Shown: positions 47,201 to 56,699, counted from the stretch's first letter. The stretch is 64,000 nucleotides of DNA from Pseudomonas sp. B21-048 (GCF_024748615.1 NZ_CP087168.1:4960001-5024000), one strand, 5' to 3'. Program-made: numbers and translations. Notes: generated from the letters alone by a model not told the origin.

Positions 47201-48575
47201 AGCGGTGCTGGAAGTGATCCGCGCGCGGCTCAGCGCATTTGGTCCGTTACCGCTGAAGGCCATTGCCGAGCCGCTTGGATTACCGGCGATTCACGTCACT
47301 CAGGCCTTGGTGCAATTGGAGCGCGAAGGCTATGTGCTGCGTGGGCAATTCACCCCGGGCGCCCGTGAAGAAGAATGGTGTGAACGGCATCTGCTGGCGC
47401 GGATTCATCGGTATACGGTCAAGCGTCTGCGACGGGAAATCGAGCCGGTGGCGTTGCAGGATTTCATGCGATTCCTGTTCGACTGGCAGCATCTTTCCAC
47501 CGCGAGCCAAGGTCAGGGCCGCGCGGTGTTACCGGCGATCATCAGCCAGTTCGAAGGCTACCCCGCCGCCGCTTCGGCGTGGGACAGCGACATTCTGCCG
47601 GCGCGGCTCAAAGACTATTCGGCGAGCTGGCTGGATGATTTGTGTCGCAGCGGCAAACTGGTGTGGACCCGCCTGACCGCGCGCAACAAGAGCGCCAGCA
47701 CGGCATTGCGCAGCACGCCGATTCTGCTGCTGCCACGCAGCCAGGTCGGGTTATGGAGTGGCTTGACCGAGCAGACGCCGGTCAACGAACTGTCGCCCAA
47801 AACCCAAAAAGTCCATGAAGCGCTCAGCCAGCACGGCGCACTGTTTTTCGATGAACTGATTCACGAAGCCCATCTGCTGCGCTCGGAACTGGAAATCGCC
47901 TTGCAGGAACTGGTCGGTGCCGGGCTGGTAAACGCTGACAGCTTCGCCGGCCTGCGAGCGCTGATTACCCCGGCCAGCAAACGCCAGAATCGCAGCAGCC
48001 GACGCGGGCGCGGAGCCTTTTCCGGCGGGATGGACGATGCCGGACGCTGGGCCTTGCTGCGCCGCGGTGCTGCTGCACCGGTTGTGGATAAACAACGGCC
48101 AGCGCCTACGCCCAGCGAAACCCTGGAACATATCGCCATGACCTTGTTGCGCCGTTACGGCGTGGTGTTCTGGCGCGTGCTGGAGCGTGAAGCGGACTGG
48201 TTGCCGAGTTGGCGAGAATTGCTGCGCACATTTCATCGGCTCGAGGCCCGGGGCGAGATTCGTGGCGGGCGGTTTGTCAGTGGTCTGGCGGGGGAGCAAT
48301 TTGCGTTGCCTGAAGCGATTCCATTGCTGCGCGAAGTCAGACGGCGACCGCACGATGGGAATCTGATCGCAGTGTGTGGAGTGGATCCGCTGAACCTCGC
48401 TGGCACCTTGTTGCCAGGCGCGAAAGTACCGGCACTGGCGAGCAATCGACTGGTGTATCGCGACGGTTTACCGGCCGCCGCCGAGATTGCCGGCAAGCAG
48501 CAATTCTGGCTGGAGCTGGATCAGCAGGCCAGTGCCGAACTACGCAATAAGCTGACCTGCCATAGTTCCCTGTAG
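44235..48575 (+). CDS. lhr: Lhr-type DEAD/DEAH helicase
   Basis: The ATG at 44235 gives 1446 residues. The RecA-like core has Walker A APTGSGKTLTAFLAVL (about residues 50-65), the DEIH box VIVDEIHAIA, motif III RIGLSATQKP, and in domain 2 VNTRRLAERLSRHL, TASLELGIDIGDVDLV and QRVGRSGHQVGG. A long C-terminal region characteristic of full-length Lhr follows. Lhr is a 3'-5' ATP-dependent helicase of DNA repair that also unwinds RNA:DNA hybrids. It is a single-gene unit; a half-REP word follows the stop. Confidence 0.95.
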   Translation: MNLPIPTDAALAGFHPAVSAWFSNTFATATAAQARAWPLIRQRRSTLIAAPTGSGKTLTAFLAVLDDLVHRGLESPDGLPDETLVVYVSPLKALSNDIQINLQNPLAGITEQLRVMGLPDVPISTAVRTGDTPQKERSAMRKTAPHILVTTPESLYVLLGSDSGRQMLGTTQTVIVDEIHAIAASKRGSHLALSLERLQALTLNKSRSQPLVRIGLSATQKPIEAVSRFLVGRDRDCEIIDIGHARPRDLDIEVPPVPLSAVMANDVWELVYDRLAALAREHRTTLIFVNTRRLAERLSRHLSGRLGKDAVAAHHGSLAKEFRLDAEQRLKRGELQVLIATASLELGIDIGDVDLVCQIASPRSIAGFVQRVGRSGHQVGGMPKGRLFATTRDDLIECAALLDCVRRGELDTLQIPEAPLDVLAQQIIAEVSCQEWQEQALLEMLRNASPYARLDEKHYQALLQMLAEGYSGRLGIRSAYLHRDAVSRTLRGRRGAKLTAVTSGGTIPDNADYSVLLEPQGLNIGSVNEDFAVESIAGDIFQLGNTSYRILRVETGKVRVEDAQGQPPTIPFWLGEAPGRSDELSFAVARLQAQLDERLGATPGNLQPAVDWLTDVLGLNLASAEQLVDYLARARQTLGALPSQDTLLMERFFDESGGTQLIIHSPFGSRINRAWGLALRKRFCRTFNFELQAAASEDAIVLSLSSGHSFELEEVWRYLHSNSAEHTLIQAVLEAPLFGVRWRWNAGVALALPRYSGGRKVPPQIQRMKSEDLIASVFPDQIACVENLAGEREIPDHPLVEQTLDDCLHEAMDCEGWLALLRRMEQGDIRLISRDLPAPSPLAAEILSARPYTFLDDAPLEERRTQAVLNRRWSDPQSTDDLGALDAEAIAAVRDEAWPTPTGIDEMHEALMSLACIADAEAQANPNWLEWLNALSDSGRASRLQINTEQSLWLALERLTCLRAIYPQATLVTPLEALPGFDETWEPDEAVLEVIRARLSAFGPLPLKAIAEPLGLPAIHVTQALVQLEREGYVLRGQFTPGAREEEWCERHLLARIHRYTVKRLRREIEPVALQDFMRFLFDWQHLSTASQGQGRAVLPAIISQFEGYPAAASAWDSDILPARLKDYSASWLDDLCRSGKLVWTRLTARNKSASTALRSTPILLLPRSQVGLWSGLTEQTPVNELSPKTQKVHEALSQHGALFFDELIHEAHLLRSELEIALQELVGAGLVNADSFAGLRALITPASKRQNRSSRRGRGAFSGGMDDAGRWALLRRGAAAPVVDKQRPAPTPSETLEHIAMTLLRRYGVVFWRVLEREADWLPSWRELLRTFHRLEARGEIRGGRFVSGLAGEQFALPEAIPLLREVRRRPHDGNLIAVCGVDPLNLAGTLLPGAKVPALASNRLVYRDGLPAAAEIAGKQQFWLELDQQASAELRNKLTCHSSL

Positions 48576-48712
48576 GCGCGAGCGGTGCGGCGATCCGACT
48601 TGCCCGCCAAACTCTTCGCTTTACCGTCCGTAGCCCCGTCGAAACTTTCTCGCGCGCCCGGCAGTCATCAAAAGACAGAGGCTGTCCGAGGGCTACACAG
48701 ACGGGAGGCGAC

Positions 48713-49639
48713 ATGGCGGCGATTCATATTGGTATTTCAGGCTGGCGCTACACGCCTTGGCGGGGGGAGTTCTACCCGAAGGGGCTGACCCAGAAGCGCG
48801 AATTGCAATTCGCTTCACGGGCAGTGAACAGCATCGAAATCAATGGATCGTTCTACGCCCTGCAACGGCCCGAACGTTACGCCCAGTGGTACGAAGAAAC
48901 CCCGGCGGGCTTCGTGTTCAGCGTCAAGGCGCCGCGCTTCATCACCCACATCAAGCGCCTGCGGGACATCCATAAACCCTTGGCGAATTTCTTCGCCTCC
49001 GGGGTGCTGGAACTCAAGGAAAAACTCGGCCCGATCCTCTGGCAGTTTCCACCCAACTTCAAATTCGACCCGGAGGTGTTCGAAAGCTTTCTCGAACAAT
49101 TACCCCACGACACGGAACAGGCCGCCGCCCTCGCCCGCCAGCATGAGCCGCGCCTGAACGGTCACGCCAGCATGAAGGCCTACGGCAAAAAACCACTGCG
49201 CCATGCCGTGGAAATTCGCCACGACAGCTTCGTCGATCCCGCCTTTGTCCGTCTGCTCAAACGCTACAGCACTGCGCTGGTTATCGCCGACACCGCCGGC
49301 AAATGGCCGTATCGCGAAGACCTCACCAGCGACTTCGTTTACCTGCGCTTGCACGGCGCCGAGGAACTCTATGCCAGCGGTTATACCCCACAAGCACTGA
49401 AACGCTGGGGCGACCGGATTGAGGCCTGGTACCACGGACAACAACCGGCGGATCCGCAATTGATCGCGCCCCGGCAAAAACCCAAGACACGCAAATCCCG
49501 GGAAGTGTTCTGCTATTTCGATAACGACATCAAAGTCCGTGCGCCCTTCGATGCCCGCCGCTTGCTTGAGCGTTTCCATCTCGACAAAGACCTTGCCACG
49601 GCCCCCGGCGAACCCGCTGCCGAAGGAGTGCTGCCATGA
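48713..49639 (+). CDS. DUF72 family protein
   Basis: The 308-residue protein starts [24 protein letters not shown], the DUF72 hallmark, and continues with [36 protein letters not shown] and FVYLRLHG near the C terminus. DUF72 proteins have a TIM-barrel-like fold related to AP-endonuclease barrels, but their reaction is unknown. The gene overlaps the following endonuclease/exonuclease/phosphatase-family gene by 4 nt, so it belongs to the ybhP-clsB-ybhN-like operon. Confidence 0.93.
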   Translation: MAAIHIGISGWRYTPWRGEFYPKGLTQKRELQFASRAVNSIEINGSFYALQRPERYAQWYEETPAGFVFSVKAPRFITHIKRLRDIHKPLANFFASGVLELKEKLGPILWQFPPNFKFDPEVFESFLEQLPHDTEQAAALARQHEPRLNGHASMKAYGKKPLRHAVEIRHDSFVDPAFVRLLKRYSTALVIADTAGKWPYREDLTSDFVYLRLHGAEELYASGYTPQALKRWGDRIEAWYHGQQPADPQLIAPRQKPKTRKSREVFCYFDNDIKVRAPFDARRLLERFHLDKDLATAPGEPAAEGVLP

Positions 49640-50433
49640 GCATTTCCGAACCGGTCGGCACGACGGATGAACAGCAGCCCATTATCAGCACGGTGACCCG
49701 CTTCACCGTGCTGACGGTCAACACCCACAAGGGTTTCACCGCGCTCAACCGGCGCTTCATCCTGCCCGAGTTGCGTGAGGCGGTGCGCACGGTGTCCGCC
49801 GACGTGGTGTTTCTGCAGGAGGTCCATGGCACCCACGAGCATCACCCCCAGCGCTACAACAATTGGCCGGCGATGCCCCAGTATGAATTTCTGGCCGATA
49901 CCCTGTGGCCGCAATTTGCCTACGGGCGCAACGCGGTTTATCCGGCGGGCGATCACGGCAACGCGCTGTTGTCGAAATTCCAAATCATTCGTCACGATAA
50001 CCTCGACGTTTCCATCAGCGGCCATGAGAACCGTGGAATCCTGCATTGCGTGCTGCGCATGCCCGGTGATGGCCGGGAAGTGCATGCCATTTGCGTCCAT
50101 CTGGGACTGCTCGAAAGTCACCGGATGGCACAACTCAAACTGCTGACCCAACGCATGGAAGAGTTGCCGCAGGATGCCCCGGTGGTGGTCGCCGGCGACT
50201 TCAACGACTGGCGCCTGCGCGCCGATGCGCTGCTCAAGCCCTGCGGTTTGCGTGAAGTGTTCGCCGAGCTGCATGGTAAACCGGCGCGCAGTTTCCCGGC
50301 GCGTCTGCCAGCGTTGCGCCTGGACCGCATCTACGTGCGCAACCTCAAGGCCAGCCATCCGCAAGTACTCGCGGCACGACCCTGGTCACACCTTTCCGAC
50401 CATGCACCACTGTCGGTGGAGATCGAGCTATGA
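49636..50433 (+). CDS. Endonuclease/exonuclease/phosphatase-fold protein (YbhP-like)
   Basis: The 265 residues contain the metal-dependent phosphodiesterase motifs [24 protein letters not shown] (catalytic Glu), [30 protein letters not shown] and [13 protein letters not shown]. In E. coli ybhP lies with ybhO (clsB) and ybhN, exactly as here; YbhP is thought to assist ClsB or act on lipid phosphodiesters. No signal peptide is present. Stop and start codons overlap on both sides. Confidence 0.92.
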   Translation: MSISEPVGTTDEQQPIISTVTRFTVLTVNTHKGFTALNRRFILPELREAVRTVSADVVFLQEVHGTHEHHPQRYNNWPAMPQYEFLADTLWPQFAYGRNAVYPAGDHGNALLSKFQIIRHDNLDVSISGHENRGILHCVLRMPGDGREVHAICVHLGLLESHRMAQLKLLTQRMEELPQDAPVVVAGDFNDWRLRADALLKPCGLREVFAELHGKPARSFPARLPALRLDRIYVRNLKASHPQVLAARPWSHLSDHAPLSVEIEL

Positions 50434-51716
50434 CCGGCCCATCGATGGAAAAAACCACGATCGAACACGTCTCCACACCTCCGCCCGTGCGTGAGCCGGC
50501 GGTCGTTAACGTCGAATACGGTTGGCACGGTAACAACCGGGTCCAATTGCTGGAGAACGGTGAGGAATACTTTCCACGGGTGTTTGAAGTGCTGCGCCAG
50601 GCCCAGAGTGAAATCCTGCTGGAAACCTTCATTGTGTTCGAAGACAAGGTCGGCAATGAGCTGCAAAAAATCCTGATTGAAGCGGCTCAACGCGGCGTGC
50701 GCATCACCGTCAGCCTCGACGGTTTTGGCTGTGGCGAACTGACCACGGAGTACCTCGCCGCCCTGAGCAATGCCGGTGTGCGCCTGCAGATATTCGATCC
50801 CGCCCCGCGTCACTTCGGCATCCGCACCAACTGGTTCCGCCGTCTGCACCGCAAGATTGTGGTGGTCGACGGGACGATTGCGTTCCTCGGCGGCATCAAC
50901 TTTTCCGCCGACCACTTGGCCGACTTCGGTCCCGAGGCCAAACAGGATTACTCGGTTGAAGTGCAAGGCCCGGCGGTGGCCGATATTCATCATTTCGCCT
51001 TGCTGCAAAGCGGTCGTCCGGCCCGGGCCAAATACTGGTGGCAACGCCGCAGACAGCGGCGCGCGGAACTGGCGGTCAGCGATCATGATGGTCAGGTACG
51101 GCTGGTGTATCGCGACAATGCCGAACACCAGGGCGATATCGAAGAGGTGTACTTGCGGGTACTGCGCGGCGCCCGGCATCGCGCGATCATCGCCAACGCC
51201 TACTTCTTTCCAGGCTATCGGCTGCTGCGCGAGATCCGCAACGCGGCGCGGCGCGGAGTCGAGGTGCGTCTGATTCTTCAAGGGCAGCCGGATTTGCGGG
51301 TAGCCAGACTCGCCGCGCGCATGACCTACGACTATCTGCTGCGGGCCGGTGTAGCGATTTACGAATATTGCGACCGCCCCCTGCATGGCAAAGTCGCCCT
51401 GGTCGATGAGGACTGGAGCACCGTCGGTTCAAGCAACCTCGACCCGCTGAGCCTGTCCCTGAACCTGGAAGCCAACGTGTTGATCCGCGACCGTGCCTTC
51501 AACCGTGACTTGTTCGAGCGTCTCGACGAGTTGAGCAGCAACCACTGCAAGGTCATGTCGGCGGACAAGGCGCCTCGCGGGCGGATCTGGCACATGACCA
51601 TCGGTTTTCTGGTGTTCCACTTCCTGCGGCATTTCCCGGCGTGGGCCGGTTGGCTGCCGGCACATAAACCGCGCCTGAAACCCTTCATCCATCCGACCGG
51701 GAGCGATAAGGCATGA
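50430..51716 (+). CDS. clsB: Cardiolipin synthase B
   Basis: The 428-residue phospholipase-D-superfamily enzyme makes cardiolipin, or phosphatidylglycerol by transphosphatidylation, at the inner membrane. Two HKD motifs are intact: [20 protein letters not shown] in the middle and [20 protein letters not shown] near the C terminus. A hydrophobic stretch near the end ([14 protein letters not shown]) could anchor it. It overlaps both neighbours by 4 nt. An ATG at 50445 (MEKTTIEHV) is an alternative start. Confidence 0.95.
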   Translation: MTGPSMEKTTIEHVSTPPPVREPAVVNVEYGWHGNNRVQLLENGEEYFPRVFEVLRQAQSEILLETFIVFEDKVGNELQKILIEAAQRGVRITVSLDGFGCGELTTEYLAALSNAGVRLQIFDPAPRHFGIRTNWFRRLHRKIVVVDGTIAFLGGINFSADHLADFGPEAKQDYSVEVQGPAVADIHHFALLQSGRPARAKYWWQRRRQRRAELAVSDHDGQVRLVYRDNAEHQGDIEEVYLRVLRGARHRAIIANAYFFPGYRLLREIRNAARRGVEVRLILQGQPDLRVARLAARMTYDYLLRAGVAIYEYCDRPLHGKVALVDEDWSTVGSSNLDPLSLSLNLEANVLIRDRAFNRDLFERLDELSSNHCKVMSADKAPRGRIWHMTIGFLVFHFLRHFPAWAGWLPAHKPRLKPFIHPTGSDKA

Positions 51717-52699
51717 GGCATTCTGATGCGCAGCCTGCCCCTCACTCCGACACGCCGCGAAGATCCCACTGGCACCGCTGGAAAAAGCCGCTGACGATGC
51801 TGTTTTTTCTGGCGTTGATCGTACTGTTCACGATGCTCGCCCAACGCATCGAATGGGGTGAAGTGTTCGATACCCTCGCCGATTTCAAAGTGCACACGCT
51901 AATCATCGCGTCGGGTCTGACGCTGATGAGTTTTCTGGTCTACGCCTGTTTTGACCTGATCGGCCGCACCTACATCCGGCAGGACCTGACCTGGCGACAG
52001 ATCCTCCCAGTGGGTGTCATCAGCTATGCCTTTAACCTGAACCTGAGCGCCTGGGTCGGCGGGGTCGCCATGCGTTATCGGCTGTATTCGCGGCTTGGCG
52101 TGAGCAAAAGCAACATCGCGAAAATCCTCGGGCTGAGCCTGGCGACCAATTGGTTCGGCTACATGGTGATTGCCGGCACGGTGTTCAGCAGCGGCCTGGT
52201 ACGAATGCCGCCAAGCTGGAAACTGAGCAGCGATGCCCTGCAAGGCGTAGGCGTGTTATTGCTGCTGTTGAGCGCGGGGTATCTGGCGGCCTGCCGGTTT
52301 TCCAGGCGGCGGGAGTGGTCGATTCGCGGCGTGGAAATCAACCTGCCGTCGCTGCACATGGCGGTCCTGCAACTGGCCCTCGGCGCGCTGAACTGGTCGC
52401 TGATGGCGGCAGTGATTTTCACTCTGCTGCCGAGCAAGCTGGACTATCCGCTGGTGCTTGGCGTGTTGTTGATCAGCGCCTTTGCCGGGGTTATCACCCA
52501 CATTCCGGCCGGGCTCGGGGTGCTGGAGGCGGTGTTCGTGGCGCTGCTGCAACATGAGGCCTCGCGGGGAAGTCTGGTGGCGGGGTTGCTTGCTTATCGG
52601 GCGATCTATTTCCTCCTGCCGCTGCTGATTACCGTGGTGATGTACCTGGTGGTGGAGGCCAAGGCGAAGTCGTTGCGGATTTCGAAGAAATCTTCTTGA
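51713..52699 (+). CDS. ybhN: YbhN-family membrane protein (lysylphosphatidylglycerol-synthase TM-domain-like)
   Basis: The 328-residue inner-membrane protein has about eight TM segments and the family features SYAFNLNLSAWVGGVAMRYRLYSRLGVS, where polar Arg residues lie in a TM context, and ITHIPAGLGVLEAVF. It resembles the flippase-like integral domain of MprF/AglD proteins. YbhN of E. coli sits in the clsB operon, and roles in phospholipid transport between membranes have been proposed. It is the last gene of the DUF72-ybhP-clsB-ybhN unit. Confidence 0.92.
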   Translation: MRHSDAQPAPHSDTPRRSHWHRWKKPLTMLFFLALIVLFTMLAQRIEWGEVFDTLADFKVHTLIIASGLTLMSFLVYACFDLIGRTYIRQDLTWRQILPVGVISYAFNLNLSAWVGGVAMRYRLYSRLGVSKSNIAKILGLSLATNWFGYMVIAGTVFSSGLVRMPPSWKLSSDALQGVGVLLLLLSAGYLAACRFSRRREWSIRGVEINLPSLHMAVLQLALGALNWSLMAAVIFTLLPSKLDYPLVLGVLLISAFAGVITHIPAGLGVLEAVFVALLQHEASRGSLVAGLLAYRAIYFLLPLLITVVMYLVVEAKAKSLRISKKSS

Positions 52700-52745
52700 G
52701 AATGATGGCGAAGCGGATGCCTCCATCGCGAGAACACCGCAAACC

Positions 52746-53504
52746 TCAACTCGACTGAATGATGCTCAACCGCTCGCCCACCACCATTTCCGTGATCCAG
52801 CCCACGAGGATCGAGGTGTACGCCTGTTGCGAGACAGGCTCGCTCAAGGCGTGATCGGCACCGTCGATGATCCGGTGAGTCAATGAGTGGGTCTGCTGAC
52901 ACGCCGCGCGGTAACTCATGATGGTCGCGTGGGGCACATAGGCATCAGTCTCGGACTCCACCAGCAACACATCCCCGGTAAATTGCGAACAGGCATGCAG
53001 CGCGCGATTGCTGTCGGCGCTGACCCGCGTGCTGCGGTAATCGCGCAAATCGAGCTTGTCCAGCTCACGCTTGGGCGTGTGCCAGAAGTCGTCGCGATAC
53101 AACGCCGGCACCCGCAGCGCCAGCCAACGCACCGGGCGCAAGGAGGTCAGGATCGCCGCCAGATAACCGCCATAACTGGTACCCACCACAGCGATCGCAG
53201 ATGTGTCGAGCGCCGGGTGCGCGAGCAAGCGGTCGTAGGCTGCCAGCAGGTCGCGCAGATTGTCTTCGCGGGTTATCCGCGACAACGGAATACCGGTCCC
53301 GCCGGTGTGGCCGCGCAAGTCGAAGGTCAGGCACACGCAACCCAACCCGGCGATGCCTTTGGCGCGCTCCAGATCACGCTCCTGACTGCCGCCCCAGCCG
53401 TGAACGAAAAGCACACCCGGGACTTTCGATTTGGGGCTGAGGAAGGTTCCGCTCATCTGTTCATCGTCGATGTCGATCGCAATGGTTTCGCTTCTAGCCG
53501 TCAT
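52746..53504 (-). CDS. Alpha/beta-fold hydrolase (dienelactone-hydrolase-like)
   Basis: The 252-residue cytoplasmic enzyme shows the oxyanion motif VLFVHGWGGSQERD, a nucleophile elbow AVVGTSYGGYLAA (Ser near residue 109), then the acid in VESETDAYVPH and the His in IDGADHALSE. The catalytic triad is complete. It probably cleaves an ester or amide. It lies directly downstream of, and overlaps by 11 nt, a DUF3182 gene, which suggests a shared pathway. Its natural substrate cannot be read. Confidence 0.9.
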   Translation of the reverse strand: MTARSETIAIDIDDEQMSGTFLSPKSKVPGVLFVHGWGGSQERDLERAKGIAGLGCVCLTFDLRGHTGGTGIPLSRITREDNLRDLLAAYDRLLAHPALDTSAIAVVGTSYGGYLAAILTSLRPVRWLALRVPALYRDDFWHTPKRELDKLDLRDYRSTRVSADSNRALHACSQFTGDVLLVESETDAYVPHATIMSYRAACQQTHSLTHRIIDGADHALSEPVSQQAYTSILVGWITEMVVGERLSIIQSS

Positions 53505-54603
53505 AGGATTTGACCGTTACGTACTTGAGAAGAAAGTCCCCGTGTTCCGCTGGCCCGCGGTAGACCTCAATGGCGTTGGCCGGCAGCGGTTGCTCGGTAT
53601 AGGTTTCGACCGACGACACGCGAATCGCGCGCAAGCCGGGGTTGTTGACGAAGCTCTGCAGTGCCGCGACTTCAGCACTGCTGGCACCGCCCAGGCGCCA
53701 GGATTGTTCGAGCACGCCGCTGCGTTGTTTGCCATCGCAATCCAGCCCCTGGGCGATGTCGTAGTTGCGCCGCGAGGCGTAGAAACCGGGATAGGCTTCA
53801 TCGGCCGCGCTGTCGAATACCTGCGCCTGCTGGATCGCCAGCCGCGTGTCGTCCGCCAGTTCCAGCGCCAGCAGGTCCTCGTAATAACCTCGTACGACCA
53901 ACAGGTTGGACCCTCCATAAACCTGTTCGCCCTGACTGTCCTCGGTCAAGTATTGATCACCGCAATAACTCAGCACGTTATCGCCGATGAAGCTTTGGCC
54001 GACGCTGTGGGTGACCACTTCGGTCAAGTCCTGCTCCAGCACCACGCCTTCGGTGAAGAGTGTTTTGGCATCGGGGCGAGCGAGAATGGCGTCGAACTGG
54101 TCGAGGCTTTTGATCACTTCCTGACCGCGTCCGGCGCAGGCATGAATAGGTTTCATGCGGATCGGACCGCTGTAGAGCAGGTGCTCCGCCGCCGGGCGAG
54201 CATCGTCCAGGGAGAACACGCTGAGGCCATCGAGCACGACGCTACGCACCCGTTCTGAAAACAACGGCGACCAACCTTCGGGCGCGAACGCATAGCGATT
54301 CAACAGCCCATGGCTAATGGCTTTGGTGCAAATGAAATCGTGGTCGACGTAACCGCCCCACAAATCCTCCGGCCCTTTGACGCCCAGCTGCCGGGCGGCA
54401 GCAACGCCCACCAGCGTCTGGGTCGGCAGCAGATAAACATCACGGCCGCTATGCAGATCCAAGTCATAACTGCCGCCGTATTCGAGCCCGAGGACCTGCG
54501 CCAGCCAACGGGCCAGCGCGCGATTGGTTTCGACTTCGTGCAGCGAGGCGTCGGGGCGCACCGAATGGGCGAGCACCCGTTTCTTGCGGTTTGTTGGGGT
54601 CAT
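53494..54603 (-). CDS. DUF3182 protein (ATP-grasp-like)
   Basis: The 369-residue protein begins with a basic tail, contains LLYSGPIRMKPIHACAGRGQ (basic-Gly loop like ATP-grasp enzymes) and VVLEQDLTEVVTHSVGQSF, with acidic residues typical of the ATP/Mg site. These features suit the DUF3182 family, related to ATP-grasp ligases, but no reaction is established. It overlaps the alpha/beta hydrolase gene by 11 nt, so the pair may form and release, or process, an ester- or amide-linked product. The whole is transcribed away from the GlxA regulator's side. Confidence 0.8.
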   Translation of the reverse strand: MTPTNRKKRVLAHSVRPDASLHEVETNRALARWLAQVLGLEYGGSYDLDLHSGRDVYLLPTQTLVGVAAARQLGVKGPEDLWGGYVDHDFICTKAISHGLLNRYAFAPEGWSPLFSERVRSVVLDGLSVFSLDDARPAAEHLLYSGPIRMKPIHACAGRGQEVIKSLDQFDAILARPDAKTLFTEGVVLEQDLTEVVTHSVGQSFIGDNVLSYCGDQYLTEDSQGEQVYGGSNLLVVRGYYEDLLALELADDTRLAIQQAQVFDSAADEAYPGFYASRRNYDIAQGLDCDGKQRSGVLEQSWRLGGASSAEVAALQSFVNNPGLRAIRVSSVETYTEQPLPANAIEVYRGPAEHGDFLLKYVTVKSYDG

Positions 54604-54808
54604 GCGTTCCCCTTCAATCTGCGCTTGATAAATGTAGCTGAAGGCGGTGCAGAGATCAGGCCAACGGCGGCTGGAGTGAAACGGGTTTCAAATCAGCCGG
54701 TTGCGAAATACGCGATAGCACAAGGCCTGTTTTATTCTGCACGACACCTTTCAATACTCCCGGCATTTTGCACGACCAAAGTCTGGCATAGAGCCGCGGT
54801 GATGTTCG

Positions 54809-55804
54809 CTATCGAGCCACGGCTGCGGTAGCCGACACACCAAACCGCCCCCGGTAATCACTCGGCGCCAGCCCGGTAATCTTTTTGAACGTTGCCCGAA
54901 ACGCACTCGGATCCTGATAACCCACGGTCCAGGCAATGTGATCAATGGTGCCGTTAGTGAATTCGAGCATTTCCCGCGCCTTGCCGACCCGCAGGTGCTG
55001 GCAGTACTCGGTGGGTTTCAACCCGGTCGCCGCACGAAAACGCCGCAGGAAGGTGCGTTCTTCCAGCCCCGCCCGCTCGGCCATTGCCGTCAACGAGACA
55101 TCGGTCGCGCCGGTGCTTTGCAACCAATGCTGGACCTTGAGAATCGACGCATCGCCATGGTTGAGAATCGGTGAAAAATTGCTGCCGCACTCGCTCGCGC
55201 TGTCGCTGTGTTCCACCACCAGAAACCGCGCCGTGCCGGTGGCAATGCTCGGCCCGAGCAAGCGGTTCACCAACCGCAATCCCAGTTCCGACCAGGCCAT
55301 TAACCCAGCAGTAGTGATCAGGTCACCATCGTCGACAATCGGCGTGTCGGCCTTGAGCTTGATCGCCGGGTAACGCTCGGCGAAGGCCTTGGCCGAAGTC
55401 CAGTGGGTCGTGGCTCTACGACCGTCGAGCAGACCGCTTTCGGCCAACAGAATAGAGCCCACGCAGACCCCGCCAAGGGTCGCACCGTTGGCGTGTTGCT
55501 GAAGAATCCAGCGAATCAGCCCCTGGGATGCCTGGCCCTTGGAAAAACCGCCGATCGAGGGTGGGATCAACACGGCGACCAACGCGCCAGCCGGGCCGGG
55601 ATGACTGTCGTAGACCCGCTCGGGCGCCTGATCGCCCTCGACCCGCCAATGACTGATCCGCAGCAACGGCAGCTGCGCCGCCTGATGCTCGGCGGCGATC
55701 CGGTTGGCCACGCCGAACAGGTCCGTCAGCCCATGCACCGCCGCCATCTGCGCACCGGGATAGATCAGCACTCCCAGTTCGGCGATTGCCCTTTCTACAG
55801 CCAT
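54809..55804 (-). CDS. GlxA-family AraC-type regulator with DJ-1/PfpI domain
   Basis: The ATG at 55804 gives 331 residues. The N-terminal half is a DJ-1/PfpI-like ligand domain (AELGVLIYPGAQMAAVHGLTD, GGVCVGSILLAESGLLDGRR), and the last 100 residues are an AraC-type double HTH (LTAMAERAGLEERTFLRRFR, DHIAWTVGYQDPSAFRATFK). GlxA-type regulators often control amine or amino-acid catabolic genes. A cysteine hydrolase gene is divergent 102 nt away and is the likely target. Confidence 0.92.
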   Translation of the reverse strand: MAVERAIAELGVLIYPGAQMAAVHGLTDLFGVANRIAAEHQAAQLPLLRISHWRVEGDQAPERVYDSHPGPAGALVAVLIPPSIGGFSKGQASQGLIRWILQQHANGATLGGVCVGSILLAESGLLDGRRATTHWTSAKAFAERYPAIKLKADTPIVDDGDLITTAGLMAWSELGLRLVNRLLGPSIATGTARFLVVEHSDSASECGSNFSPILNHGDASILKVQHWLQSTGATDVSLTAMAERAGLEERTFLRRFRAATGLKPTEYCQHLRVGKAREMLEFTNGTIDHIAWTVGYQDPSAFRATFKKITGLAPSDYRGRFGVSATAAVAR

Positions 55805-55906
55805 TGTCAGTTTTCCCCCTTCTATTGTCGGTGCGGCCAATCCTCGGACCGCCCGCTAAACCCAATACTTGATTCCACACCCAACACACACTTCGAGGAA
55901 ACACTC

Positions 55907-56455
55907 ATGGCCAAGCAAGCACTCATCGTAGTCGATATCCAGAACGACTACTTCCCCCAAGGCAAATGGCCGCTGGTGGGCGCCGACGCCGCAGCGGACA
56001 ACGCCGCACGGATGATTCAGGCGTTTCGCGAGGCCGGTGATCCGGTGGTGCATATCCGCCACGAATTCACCTCCGACGCCGCTCCGTTCTTCACACCGGG
56101 CTCCGACGGCGCGAAGTTGCACCCCAAAGTCCTGAACCGCGCCGATGAACCGGTAGTACTCAAGCACTTCACCAACTCGTTCCGCGAAACCGAACTCAAG
56201 GCCATCCTCGACCAGCAAGGCATCGAGCACCTGGTGGTCGTCGGAAGCATGAGCCACATGTGCATCGACGGCATCACTCGCGCCGCGGCCGACCTGGGCT
56301 ATACCGTTACCGTCGTCCACGATGCCTGCGCCACCCGTGATCTTGAGTTCAACGGCCTGACGGTTCCGGCAGCCCACGTGCATGCCGCCTTCATGTCGGC
56401 CCTGGGTTTTGCTTATGCCAGCGTGGTGTCCACTGACGACTTTCTGGCTGGTTAA
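55907..56455 (+). CDS. Cysteine hydrolase of the isochorismatase superfamily
   Basis: The ATG at 55907 has GAGGAA upstream and gives 182 residues beginning MAKQALIVVDIQNDYF (catalytic Asp). The Lys in VVLKHFTNSF and the nucleophilic Cys in GSMSHMCIDGITRAA complete the family triad. Such enzymes hydrolyse amides or enol ethers (isochorismatase, nicotinamidase, N-carbamoyl hydrolases); the exact substrate is not visible. The frame open to the left overlaps the regulator and is not protein-like. Divergent GlxA-type control is likely. Confidence 0.92.
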   Translation: MAKQALIVVDIQNDYFPQGKWPLVGADAAADNAARMIQAFREAGDPVVHIRHEFTSDAAPFFTPGSDGAKLHPKVLNRADEPVVLKHFTNSFRETELKAILDQQGIEHLVVVGSMSHMCIDGITRAAADLGYTVTVVHDACATRDLEFNGLTVPAAHVHAAFMSALGFAYASVVSTDDFLAG

Positions 56456-56467
56456 CATGAACAACCT

Positions 56468-56550
56468 GTGGGAGCGAGTCTGCTCGCGAAGGCGGCGGCA
56501 CAATCGATACTGATGTGGCCTGAAACATCGCTTTCGCGAGCAGGCTCGCT
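56468..56550. repeat. REP-like palindrome
   Basis: GTGGGAGCGAGTCTGCTCGC with GAAGG (from 56468) pairs with CTTTCGCGAGCAGGCTCGCT (to 56550). The intervening 40 nt vary, as in common Pseudomonas REP pairs. It follows the cysteine hydrolase stop and separates it from the PspA-type operon. Confidence 0.75.
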
Positions 56551-56618
56551 TGTATGTTTAGACTTGAAGGGGTGGGCGTGACTAAAGGCTCGATTCCGAC
56601 TCTCGCCAGTCGAAAAAT

Positions 56619-56676
56619 CTCACGCGTGAGCTATTGAGGTCCGCAAAAATTGCCTGTAGTGTTTCTCACGCGTGAG
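56619..56676. promoter_or_regulatory. Two identical 12-bp palindromes CTCACGCGTGAG upstream of the DUF2170-PspA operon
   Basis: CTCACGCGTGAG occurs at 56619-56630 and again at 56665-56676, 46 nt apart centre to centre. Each is a perfect palindrome, and the second lies only 23 nt from the start codon, overlapping where the transcription start should be. This is the pattern of a repressor operator with looping or cooperative binding. No regulator gene is adjacent. I do not recognise the motif as a named site. Confidence 0.75.
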
Positions 56677-56699
56677 TTTTTCACAACGGAGTCAGCATC

